Source: Pseudomonadota bacterium (GTDB taxonomy: Bacteria > Pseudomonadota > Alphaproteobacteria > Acetobacterales > Acetobacteraceae). From it: a stretch of DNA of 11,293 nucleotides. The stretch lies in contig JAJXXT010000051.1 in assembly GCA_021780935.1 (NCBI GenBank), forward strand, positions 1-11,293. The letters run 5' to 3'. Shown here piece by piece: positions 5,877 to 11,293 of the stretch; positions within the stretch are counted from its first letter, which is position 1, and the number at the start of each line of letters is the position of its first letter. The notes below the pieces were generated by a model that did not search any database, had not been told where the DNA came from, and saw only the letters and a program-made list of their open reading frames with translations. The translations under genes were made by a program, and so were the position numbers.

Positions 5877-7241
5877 ATGAACGGAGGAGACTATCGTACG
5901 GCCGGGTTCCCGCCATGGCGGGTCCTGGCCGTTTTGATGCCTGCGCTGCTGCTCTGGGGCATGCGCCCCGCGCATGCCATACCGGCGTTCGCGTCGCAGA
6001 CCGGACAACCCTGCACCGCCTGTCACATTGGCGCCTATGGGCCGCAGCTCACCCCCTTTGGCCGCGCCTTCAAGATCGGCGGCTATACCATGTCGGGCGG
6101 CCAGGGCCTGGCGTCGAAGATCCCGCTCTCGGCGATGGTTTTGTCGTCGCTGACGCAGACCTCGGCGAACCAGCCCTCCCCTCCGGCGCCGCATTTCGCG
6201 CGTAACACCAACCCCGCGATCGATCAGGTCAGCGTCTTCCTCGGTGGGCGCATCAACGACTACCTCGGCGGCATGATGCAGGGCACCTACAACGGGATTG
6301 CCGTCACCGAGCATCTGGACAACTCCGACCTGCGCGCCACCGACGAGTTCGACATCGGCAGCAACACGCTGCGGGTGGGCATTTCGGTGAACAACGGCCC
6401 GACGGTCGAGGACCCCTACAACACGACCTTCGCCTGGGGTTACCCCTACGTGGCCTCGGCGCTGGCCCCGGCGACGACGCCGCAGCCACTGCTCGCCGGC
6501 GGGCTGATCGCCAATACCCTGGGCACGACGGCGTATGCCTGGTGGAACTCGCACCTCTACGTCGAGGCGGGTGCCTATCAGCTGATGGATGACCGGACGG
6601 CCAAGACGCTGGGTGTCTATCCGCAGTTCGCCAACGGTACCGGCGCCATTCCGTATGCCCGCGTGGCCTATGAGTGGGACTGGAACGACCAGTCGGCGGA
6701 AGTCGGCGCGATGTACCTCCATGCCGCCGTGCAGCCCCTCGACTCGCCCGGAGGCGGCAGCGATTACTACACCGACTTCGCGATCGATGGCTCCTATCAG
6801 TACATGGGTGACAGCAAGAACATCTATACGCTGAACGGGATCTTCGTGCATGAGGAGCAGAACCTGCGCGCGACGTTCGGAGCCGGAGGAGCCGCCACGC
6901 CGCACAAGTCGCTGAACCAGTTCCGCGTCAACGGGACCTGGGTGCACGACGAGACGTATCAGCTCACGCTCGGGATGCAGGAGACCTACGGCACCGCCGA
7001 CTCGACGCTCTACAGCGGCAACACCGAGGGCAAGCCGAACAACACCGAGTTCATTGCCGAAGCCGACTGGATTCCGTTCGGCAAGGACAACTCCTGGGGT
7101 CGGCCCTTCGCCAACCTGAAGCTCGGCGTGCAGTTCATTCACTACACGACCTTCGACGGTGGCAACACCAACTACGGCGGATCCGGGCTCAACGCCTCGG
7201 GTAACGACACACTCTACGCCTTCGCCTGGTTCATCTTCTGA
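5877..7241 (+). CDS. Cyc2-like outer-membrane monoheme cytochrome-porin
   Basis: The 454-residue product has a signal peptide (hydrophobic VLAVLMPALLLWGM, cleavage near AHA at 32-34). Directly after it is one c-type heme site in AFASQTGQPCTACH (CTACH at residues 46-50), followed by YGPQLTPFGRAFKIGGYTM. The remaining ~380 residues show alternating polar/aromatic strands rich in Tyr, Trp, Asn and Gly (for example YQLTLGMQETYG, FANLKLGVQFIHY) and end in LYAFAWFIF. A terminal Phe is the usual outer-membrane barrel assembly signal. Length, heme position and the FA-QTG--C--CH--lTpFGR-FK pattern match Cyc2, the fused cytochrome-porin known for Fe(II) oxidation in Acidithiobacillus and Zetaproteobacteria. 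GGAGGG lies 6 nt before the ATG. The specific donor (iron, another metal, or none) is not shown by sequence. Many Cyc2-like homologs occur in organisms not known to oxidise iron. Confidence 0.82.
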   Translation: MNGGDYRTAGFPPWRVLAVLMPALLLWGMRPAHAIPAFASQTGQPCTACHIGAYGPQLTPFGRAFKIGGYTMSGGQGLASKIPLSAMVLSSLTQTSANQPSPPAPHFARNTNPAIDQVSVFLGGRINDYLGGMMQGTYNGIAVTEHLDNSDLRATDEFDIGSNTLRVGISVNNGPTVEDPYNTTFAWGYPYVASALAPATTPQPLLAGGLIANTLGTTAYAWWNSHLYVEAGAYQLMDDRTAKTLGVYPQFANGTGAIPYARVAYEWDWNDQSAEVGAMYLHAAVQPLDSPGGGSDYYTDFAIDGSYQYMGDSKNIYTLNGIFVHEEQNLRATFGAGGAATPHKSLNQFRVNGTWVHDETYQLTLGMQETYGTADSTLYSGNTEGKPNNTEFIAEADWIPFGKDNSWGRPFANLKLGVQFIHYTTFDGGNTNYGGSGLNASGNDTLYAFAWFIF

Positions 7242-7268
7242 TTTGAGCGGACGTGACTTGACGAAGCA

Positions 7269-7304
7269 CGCCGGACCAGGCCCCCTGGTCCGGCGTTGCC
7301 GTTT
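7269..7304. terminator. Strong hairpin terminator between convergent Cyc2-like and FAH genes
   Basis: CGCCGGACCAGG (7269-7280) pairs perfectly with CCTGGTCCGGCG (7284-7295), a 12-bp stem with a 3-nt loop. Downstream on the plus strand is TTGCCGTTT, only a modest T-run. It lies between two convergent stop codons and probably insulates both genes, acting mainly in the plus direction. Confidence 0.75.
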
Positions 7305-8206
7305 CAGGCCCCCTCGATGATCGTGACGTCGAGCGTGCCGATCGTCTCGATCTCCGCCACGACGCGATCGCCCACGGAAAGGAACGTGCCCTTCGGCGCG
7401 CCCACGCCAGCCGGCGTGCCGGTCAGGATCACGTCGCCGGGATCGAGCGTCATGATGCGCGAGGCGGTCGCGATCTGCTCGGCGATGGAGAAGATCATGC
7501 CCGAGGTCCGGGCATCCTGCTTCACCGCGCCGTTGACGGAGAGCCTGAGCGCCAGGTCGTGTGGGTCGCCCACGGCAGCGGCCGGCACCAGGCGCGGCCC
7601 CATCGGGCAACACGTGTCGTGCGCCTTACCCGCCACCCAGTCGAGCTTGTAGAACGTCTCCGGCGCGCGGTTGAGGTCACGGGCGGAGAAGTCGATCGCG
7701 ACCGTATAGGCGGCAACGTGCGACAGCGCCTCCTCGACGCGAACCGCGCGGGCCGTGCGACCGATGACGGCGGCAAGCTCGACTTCCCAGTCCATCGCCT
7801 TGGTATCGAGCGGCTTGCGGACGGTGGCGCCGCCGCCCACCACGGCATTGCGCGGCGGCTTCATGAAGAAGAACAGGCGCTGCGCCTCCTTGCGCAGGTC
7901 CGTCACGCCCATCTCCGCGCAATGATCGTAGTAATTGGCGCCGGCGCAGAGGATCTTGCCGGGATAGAGCAGCGGCGCGAGCCGCGTCGCCTCGTCCACG
8001 CTGTCTGCGGGATCGGGACGCAGCCCATCCAGCGCCGCGGCAACGCGCGGCCAGTCGGCGAACAACGTCGCCACGCTGCTCATGCCCGCCAGCCCCGCGC
8101 GCGCGAGCGACTTTTCCAGCCGGTAGAGCCTGCCGCCGTACTCGACGCAGGCGAGCGGACCGCCCGGAGCGGCGATCGTGGTCAGCGACCAGGTTGGGTT
8201 CGCCAT
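7304..8206 (-). CDS. Fumarylacetoacetate hydrolase (FAH) family protein
   Basis: FAH-fold enzymes are metal-dependent C-C hydrolases, decarboxylases or isomerases acting on 2-oxo/2,4-dioxo acids in catabolic pathways. The product is 300 residues, in the usual range. A less conserved N-terminal ~80 residues is followed by PGKILCAGANYYDHCAEMG (His95), FFFMKPP, then MDWEVELAAVIG with Glu141 and Glu143. Next is AIDFSARDLN with Asp172 (the E-x-E...D metal set), and finally DVILTGTPAGVGAPKG. The sequence resembles the YcgM/HpaG-type branch more than the aromatic fumarylacetoacetase itself. The substrate cannot be named. The gene diverges from a class III aminotransferase gene across 149 bp and has a clear TTGACA -35. 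A 2-oxo acid made by transamination could feed such an enzyme, though this is context only. Confidence 0.9.
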   Translation of the reverse strand: MANPTWSLTTIAAPGGPLACVEYGGRLYRLEKSLARAGLAGMSSVATLFADWPRVAAALDGLRPDPADSVDEATRLAPLLYPGKILCAGANYYDHCAEMGVTDLRKEAQRLFFFMKPPRNAVVGGGATVRKPLDTKAMDWEVELAAVIGRTARAVRVEEALSHVAAYTVAIDFSARDLNRAPETFYKLDWVAGKAHDTCCPMGPRLVPAAAVGDPHDLALRLSVNGAVKQDARTSGMIFSIAEQIATASRIMTLDPGDVILTGTPAGVGAPKGTFLSVGDRVVAEIETIGTLDVTIIEGA

Positions 8207-8233
8207 CTCGGCCCCCGTCTTGTTGCGCGCGCG

Positions 8234-8261
8234 ACCGTATGTTGTGGAATTGCGTTGTCAA
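8234..8261 (-). promoter_or_regulatory. Candidate sigma-70-type promoter for the FAH gene
   Basis: On the minus strand a perfect -35 TTGACA (8261-8256) is followed after 16 nt by TACGGT (8239-8234), which keeps the key first, second and last bases of the -10. Transcription would start near 8227, about 20 bases before the ATG at 8206. Confidence 0.5.
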
Positions 8262-8265
8262 TCGC

Positions 8266-8294
8266 GCGAAGCGGTCTGCTCGCGGGCGAAGCGG
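8266..8294. repeat. Nine-bp direct repeat, 20-bp period, in the FAH/aminotransferase divergent region
   Basis: GCGAAGCGG occurs at 8266-8274 and again at 8286-8294. The 20-bp period equals about two helical turns, so the copies face the same side of the DNA, as operators for dimeric or tandem regulators often do. The repeat lies just upstream of the FAH -35 and in the 5' region of the aminotransferase gene. No regulator gene is in the window. Confidence 0.35.
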
Positions 8295-8315
8295 CCGGGT
8301 TTGCCCGCCCGGCCG
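8292..8315 (+). other. Inverted repeat upstream of the aminotransferase start
   Basis: CGGCCGGG (8292-8299) pairs with CCCGGCCG (8308-8315) across an 8-nt loop, about 40 bases before the ATG at 8356. It may form a 5' leader hairpin or an operator. It has no T-run and lies upstream of the gene, so it is unlikely to be a terminator unless it attenuates. I see no convincing plus-strand promoter in this gap. Confidence 0.4.
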
Positions 8316-8355
8316 ATCTGTGATCGCCTGCGGGCCGCAAACGCCGGAGGTGTTC

Positions 8356-9735
8356 ATGTCGCTCGCCAACACGCCCGATCCCGCGATCCGCCGCGCCATC
8401 GTCGAGCAGGATCTCGCCAACGTCCTGCACCCGATCGTCCAGCACCGCGCGCTCGAGAAGAAGCAGATGGTGGTGGCAGGCAGCAGCGGCTCGACCGTCC
8501 GCGACGCCGACGGAACCGAGTATCTCGACGCGATGGCGGGTCTCTGGTGTGTCAACATCGGCTATGGACGCCATGAGCTCGCCCAGGTCGCCGCCGAGCA
8601 GATGGAACGGCTCGCCTATTTCCCGCACACGGCGATGAACGAGCCGGCGTCCCGGCTCGCGGCCACGATCAACACGCTGATGGGCGGCGACACCCACGTC
8701 TATTTCGTCAACTCGGGCTCCGAGGCCAACGAGGCCGGCTTCAAGATCGCGCGCCAATGGGCCAAGCAGGAATACCCAGGCCAATTCCGCTTCAAGACGA
8801 TCAGCCGTTACTACGCCTATCACGGCACCACGCTGGCGACGCTGGATGCCGGCGGCATGGGCGAACGCAAGGGAAAGTTCGAACCCTACTCGGGTGACTT
8901 CGTGCATGTCGCGCCGCCGACCTGCTACCGCTGCCCGTTCGGTCTCACCCACCCGTCCTGCGGCATGGCATGCGTGAAGAACCTCGAGGCGACGATCCTC
9001 GGCGAGGGCCCGGAAAGCGTCGCCGAGGTGATCGTCGAGCCGATCATGAGCGGCGTCGGCATCGCCGTTCCACCCGATGAATACCTGCCGGCGGTGGAAG
9101 CGATCTGCCGCCGCTACGGCGTCCTCATGCACGTGGACGAGGTCATCAACGGCTTCGGCCGCACCGGCAGGATGTTCGCGCACCAGCACTACGGCGTGAA
9201 GCCGGACATCGTCGCCGTGGCTAAGGGAATCTCCAGCGCCTACCTGCCGATCGCGGCGACGGTGGTGCGCAACCACGTCTTCGAGAGCTTCCTCGGCGAG
9301 CCGGATTCCAATCGTCAGGTGGTGCAGGTGAACACCTATGGCGGCCACCCCGCGGCGGCCGCAGTCGCCCAGCGCAACATCGAGATCATGCTGCAGGAAA
9401 GGCTCGCCGAGCGCGCGGCCGAGACGGGCGCCTACCTCATGGATGGACTGCGCGGCCTGCTGAAGCATCGCAACGTCGGCGACGTCCGCGGCAAGGGGCT
9501 GCTCTGCGGCGTGGAGCTGGTGAAGGACAAGACGACCAGGGAACAGCTCGACAACGCAACGATGAACAACGTGATCGACGCCTGCAAGGCCGCTGGCGTG
9601 ATCGTCGGGCGCGCCGGCGGCGGCAGCCGCTGGGGCACCGTGGTCGCGATCTGCCCGCCGCTGGTGGTGACGCGCGCGGAATGCGACCGCCTCGTCGAGA
9701 CGCTCGACCGAACGATCGCGGCAATACCCGTCTGA
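8356..9735 (+). CDS. Class III PLP-dependent aminotransferase (taurine/omega-amino acid:pyruvate type)
   Basis: Fold-type I, class III aminotransferases move an omega- or beta-amino group to pyruvate or a 2-oxo acid. The product is 459 residues. In order: EYLDAMAGLWCVNIGYGRHE (substrate-pocket region shared with taurine:pyruvate aminotransferases), VYFVNSGSEANEAGFKIAR (cofactor phosphate loop), YYAYHGTT, and a four-Cys patch CYRCPFGLTHPSCGMAC seen in omega-aminotransferases of this branch. Then come VEPIMSGVG, MHVDEVINGFGRTG with Asp261 contacting the pyridine nitrogen, and AVAKGISSAYLP with Lys290 as the Schiff-base lysine. The ATG at 8356 has GGAGG 5 nt upstream; the longer in-frame N-terminus starting at 8194 overlaps the divergent promoter and was rejected. 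The taurine specificity is only suggested; beta-alanine, putrescine-type or other omega-amines are equally possible. Confidence 0.9.
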   Translation: MSLANTPDPAIRRAIVEQDLANVLHPIVQHRALEKKQMVVAGSSGSTVRDADGTEYLDAMAGLWCVNIGYGRHELAQVAAEQMERLAYFPHTAMNEPASRLAATINTLMGGDTHVYFVNSGSEANEAGFKIARQWAKQEYPGQFRFKTISRYYAYHGTTLATLDAGGMGERKGKFEPYSGDFVHVAPPTCYRCPFGLTHPSCGMACVKNLEATILGEGPESVAEVIVEPIMSGVGIAVPPDEYLPAVEAICRRYGVLMHVDEVINGFGRTGRMFAHQHYGVKPDIVAVAKGISSAYLPIAATVVRNHVFESFLGEPDSNRQVVQVNTYGGHPAAAAVAQRNIEIMLQERLAERAAETGAYLMDGLRGLLKHRNVGDVRGKGLLCGVELVKDKTTREQLDNATMNNVIDACKAAGVIVGRAGGGSRWGTVVAICPPLVVTRAECDRLVETLDRTIAAIPV

Positions 9736-9739
9736 GAGC

Positions 9740-9752
9740 GGGGCAGCGCCCC
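9740..9752. terminator. Small hairpin in the aminotransferase/CMD convergent gap
   Basis: GGGGC-AGC-GCCCC forms a 5-bp stem with a 3-nt loop in the 23-bp gap between two convergent stop codons. There is no T-run. It may contribute to bidirectional termination but is weak evidence on its own. Confidence 0.3.
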
Positions 9753-9758
9753 TCCGCT

Positions 9759-10337
9759 TCACGCCTTCGGCAACCGTCCCATCAGGTAGAACTCGTCATT
9801 CGGCCTGAGGCTCATCAGGTTCGCCAGCCGGTTCGACATCGCAAAGAATGCGGCGATGGCGCCGATATCCCAGGCGTCATCGCGCGTGAACCCCTGCGCC
9901 TCCAGCGCGGCGATGTCGGCATCGCTCACCGTCTCTGCCTCGCGTGAGACAAGCACCGCGAATTCGAGCATCGCGTGCTGGCGTTGCGTGATCTCGGCCT
10001 TGCGCCAATTGGTCGCCACCTGGTCGGCGATGCGCGGCGCGCGGGCGCGGATGCGCAGGATCGCACCATGCGCCACCACGCAATAGAGACACTGGTTGGC
10101 ACCGCTGGTCGCCACGACGATCATTTCGCGATCGGCCTTGCTGAGGCCGCTTTCGCGCTCCATCAGCGCGTCGTGATAGGCGAAGAACGCGCGGAACTCT
10201 TCCGGCCGGTGCGCAAGCGCAAGGAAAATATTGGGAACGAACCCGGCTTTTTCCTGCACCGCAAGGATCTTCTCGCGGATGTCAGTCTCCATGCCCGCAA
10301 GGTCCGGAACCGGGAAGCGGCTGATCGGCGTGCTCAT
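9759..10337 (-). CDS. Carboxymuconolactone decarboxylase/AhpD-like, peroxidase-related protein
   Basis: The 192-residue product belongs to the all-helical CMD/AhpD superfamily. Its core QCLYCVVAHGAI carries Cys83, Cys86 and His90, the CxxC-xxx-H redox site of AhpD-like proteins, which catalyse thiol-dependent peroxide reduction. Around it are GFVPNIFLALAHRPE, the usual first segment, LSKADREMIVVATSGAN, and a C-terminal helical repeat (FTRDDAWDIGAIAAFFAMSNRLANL) ending LRPNDEFYLMG, typical of the uncharacterised peroxidase-related subgroup. True gamma-carboxymuconolactone decarboxylases lack this Cys pair, so thiol-redox chemistry is more likely than decarboxylation. The ATG lies only 10 bases past the PPC-gene stop, with GAGGGG as ribosome site beginning at that stop, so it is the third gene of the minus-strand operon. 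Confidence 0.88.
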   Translation of the reverse strand: MSTPISRFPVPDLAGMETDIREKILAVQEKAGFVPNIFLALAHRPEEFRAFFAYHDALMERESGLSKADREMIVVATSGANQCLYCVVAHGAILRIRARAPRIADQVATNWRKAEITQRQHAMLEFAVLVSREAETVSDADIAALEAQGFTRDDAWDIGAIAAFFAMSNRLANLMSLRPNDEFYLMGRLPKA

Positions 10338-10347
10338 TTTTCCCCTC

Positions 10348-11193
10348 TCAGAGAGCCTCGAGAAAACCCTCGAATGTCATCAACACCGGGTTGTCGTCAG
10401 GGACGACGCGCCCCTGACCGACATGGCCCTCGAGGTCGACGATGGCGATGTCGATTTCCGAAGCCGTGCCGACGATGCCTCGAGTCACCAGCAGTTCGGT
10501 CGCGAAGCCTGCGATCGGCGGCGCGTCGGCGAAGCGCGCGCCGATGGTGCTGGCAACCCCGCCGCGAACGGCCGCGCGGCCCAGGCGTGCCTCGGCCGCG
10601 GCGCGCTCGAGCGTGCGCACCAGATCCTGGTTCGGTGCCAGGCGCAGCGCGACACCAGGTATCATGCTGGCCCGCAGTGGCGTGGGCGTCGCGAGCGGGG
10701 AGAACAGCTTGAACCCTGTCTCCTCGTCCTGCACCGCCTCGAACCGCGCGCCGACGATGGCAACGCCGCTGGCTCGGATCGGTACGGCAATGACGGTTTC
10801 TTCCGGCAGCACATGACCGCAGCCGAGGGTCCCATCGGCCTCGGTCCATAACGCATGGCAGTGGAAGAAGGGCCTGCCGTCGCGCCAGCCGAGCGTGATG
10901 GCCGCCGCCTCGAGCCGGCTGACGCCCTGCGGGCGGCGCGGCGCACTGTAGAACGCGGCATGCGTCGCATCCGGCGATAGGGCTGGAATGACATAGCTGA
11001 ACGGACCGAACCCGCCGCCGGTCAGCGCGAGACAGGCGGACTCGCCCCCATACCCGGAAATAAGTTCCGCAATCGTATCGAGAAGCCGGCCGCCCGCCCG
11101 CAGCTCCGCCTCGATCGGGATGGCACCCGCGGCCACCGCCGCGATCCGCTGCGCCCCCGGCGTGCCCGGCTGGCGGATGAAGCGTTCACCCAC
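10348..11193 (-). CDS. Duplicated PPC/DUF296-domain protein
   Basis: The product is 281 residues from a GTG start at 11193, chosen because AGGAGAGGGG lies just upstream and the start overlaps the preceding gene's stop by 8 bases. The ATG at 11265 would extend deep into that gene. The N-terminal half (about residues 30-150) fits the PPC/DUF296 fold: LRAGGRLLDTIAEL, then FFHCHALW with His111 and His113, and DGTLGCGHVLP with His127, the three-His set that binds zinc in bacterial and archaeal members. The C-terminal half (about 185-281) looks like a second, diverged copy (DLVRTLERAAAEA..., IDIAIVDLEGHVGQGRV) that keeps only one His. Bacterial PPC proteins are of unknown biochemical role, although plant relatives bind DNA through an added AT-hook, absent here. 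Operon position between an acyl-CoA ligase and a CMD-like protein hints at metabolism. Confidence 0.78.
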   Translation of the reverse strand: MGERFIRQPGTPGAQRIAAVAAGAIPIEAELRAGGRLLDTIAELISGYGGESACLALTGGGFGPFSYVIPALSPDATHAAFYSAPRRPQGVSRLEAAAITLGWRDGRPFFHCHALWTEADGTLGCGHVLPEETVIAVPIRASGVAIVGARFEAVQDEETGFKLFSPLATPTPLRASMIPGVALRLAPNQDLVRTLERAAAEARLGRAAVRGGVASTIGARFADAPPIAGFATELLVTRGIVGTASEIDIAIVDLEGHVGQGRVVPDDNPVLMTFEGFLEAL

Positions 11194-11293
11194 GCCCCTC
11201 TCCTCTCGCCGCCGCGTCGCGACGATGGAGCTCCGCACGTATGTCCTTCTTTGCGAGCTTGCCATAAGCGGATTTCGGCAGCGACTCCCAGAA
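11186..11293 (-). CDS. C-terminal end of an AMP-forming acyl-CoA ligase/synthetase (truncated by window edge)
   Basis: Reading in from the right edge on the minus strand gives 35 residues and a TGA: FWESLPKSAYGKLAKKDIR followed by an Arg/Ala-rich tail. LPKS-YGKL-K-IR is the A10 motif of the ANL superfamily (acyl-CoA synthetases, luciferases, adenylation domains), with the Lys of GK being the catalytic lysine of the adenylation step. Only the last part of the mobile C-terminal domain is inside the window; such enzymes are normally 500-560 residues. The stop overlaps the PPC gene's GTG by 8 bases (GTGGGTGA), so the two are probably translationally coupled. Substrate cannot be inferred from this fragment. 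Confidence 0.8.
   Translation of the reverse strand, partial: FWESLPKSAYGKLAKKDIRAELHRRDAAARGEGRG

Noticed and set aside
5850..7613. A 587-codon open frame on the minus strand opposite the Cyc2-like gene
   Set aside because: It is antisense to a gene with signal peptide, heme site and barrel features, runs across the terminator into the FAH gene, and its translation is a low-complexity Arg/Gly/Val mix typical of shadow frames in GC-rich DNA.
8356..9735. Naming the aminotransferase taurine:pyruvate aminotransferase outright
   Set aside because: The motifs are shared with other omega-aminotransferases, and no taurine transport or sulfoacetaldehyde gene is in the window.
8182..9762. A 526-codon open frame on the minus strand opposite the aminotransferase
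   Set aside because: It is antisense to a clear class III aminotransferase with all cofactor motifs; the translation is compositionally biased and has no family pattern.
9759..10337. Calling the CMD-like gene a true 4-carboxymuconolactone decarboxylase
   Set aside because: It carries the AhpD-type CxxC and His redox site and is longer than PcaC-type decarboxylases; no other protocatechuate-pathway gene is visible.
1..11293. CRISPR arrays, tRNA or rRNA genes, insertion sequences and prophage genes
   Set aside because: I looked on both strands and saw no regularly spaced repeats, tRNA cloverleaf, transposase, integrase or phage motifs.

Overview
The window is GC-rich and densely packed, with tight start/stop overlaps and short intergenic gaps. 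Linked secB, Tim44/TimA and mltA genes, an exact anaerobox (TTGAT-N4-ATCAA) occurring twice, and -35/-10 elements resembling the Caulobacter housekeeping consensus all point to an alphaproteobacterium. A member of Rhodospirillales/Acetobacteraceae is my best guess; that is inference, and no 16S or other marker is present. No rRNA, tRNA, CRISPR array or transposon was seen, and no gene-free stretch exceeds 170 bases.

Layout. (1) 1-1382, plus: the 3' part of the flagellar export ATPase gene fliI, overlapping fliJ by ATGA. A hairpin fills the convergent gap that follows. (2) 1423-4572: a cell-envelope and protein-export block. It has mltA (lytic transglycosylase lipoprotein) and a Tim44/TimA-type membrane-anchored protein on the minus strand, joined by TGATG. 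Divergent from them are a histidine-phosphatase-family gene and secB on the plus strand. (3) 4654-7241: a redox module. A five-helix membrane protein (minus) diverges from a small secreted class I cytochrome c (plus). Next comes a 454-residue protein with one CxxCH heme site directly after its signal peptide and then a beta-barrel-like region ending in Phe, which is the architecture of the Cyc2 outer-membrane cytochrome-porins. Both cytochrome genes are preceded by an exact FNR/FixK/Dnr-type site at the same distance from a -10-like hexamer. A strong 12-bp hairpin closes the module. (4) 7304-11293: a catabolic-looking region. A fumarylacetoacetate-hydrolase-family enzyme (minus) diverges from a class III aminotransferase of the taurine/omega-amino acid:pyruvate type (plus). 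An operon converges on the aminotransferase from the right: the 3' end of an acyl-CoA ligase/synthetase, a duplicated PPC/DUF296 protein and a CMD/AhpD-like protein (all minus).

How the parts fit. The most interesting system is region 3. A Cyc2-like outer-membrane monoheme porin could pass electrons across the outer membrane to (or from) the soluble periplasmic cytochrome c encoded just upstream, switched on by an oxygen- or NO-sensing CRP/FNR-family regulator. That would be a low-oxygen extracellular electron transfer or Fe(II)-oxidation module. The electron donor and the role of the five-helix protein are not determined by the sequence. Region 4 probably processes an amino compound or organic acid through transamination, CoA activation and FAH-type hydrolysis or isomerisation, but the substrate cannot be named from the sequence.
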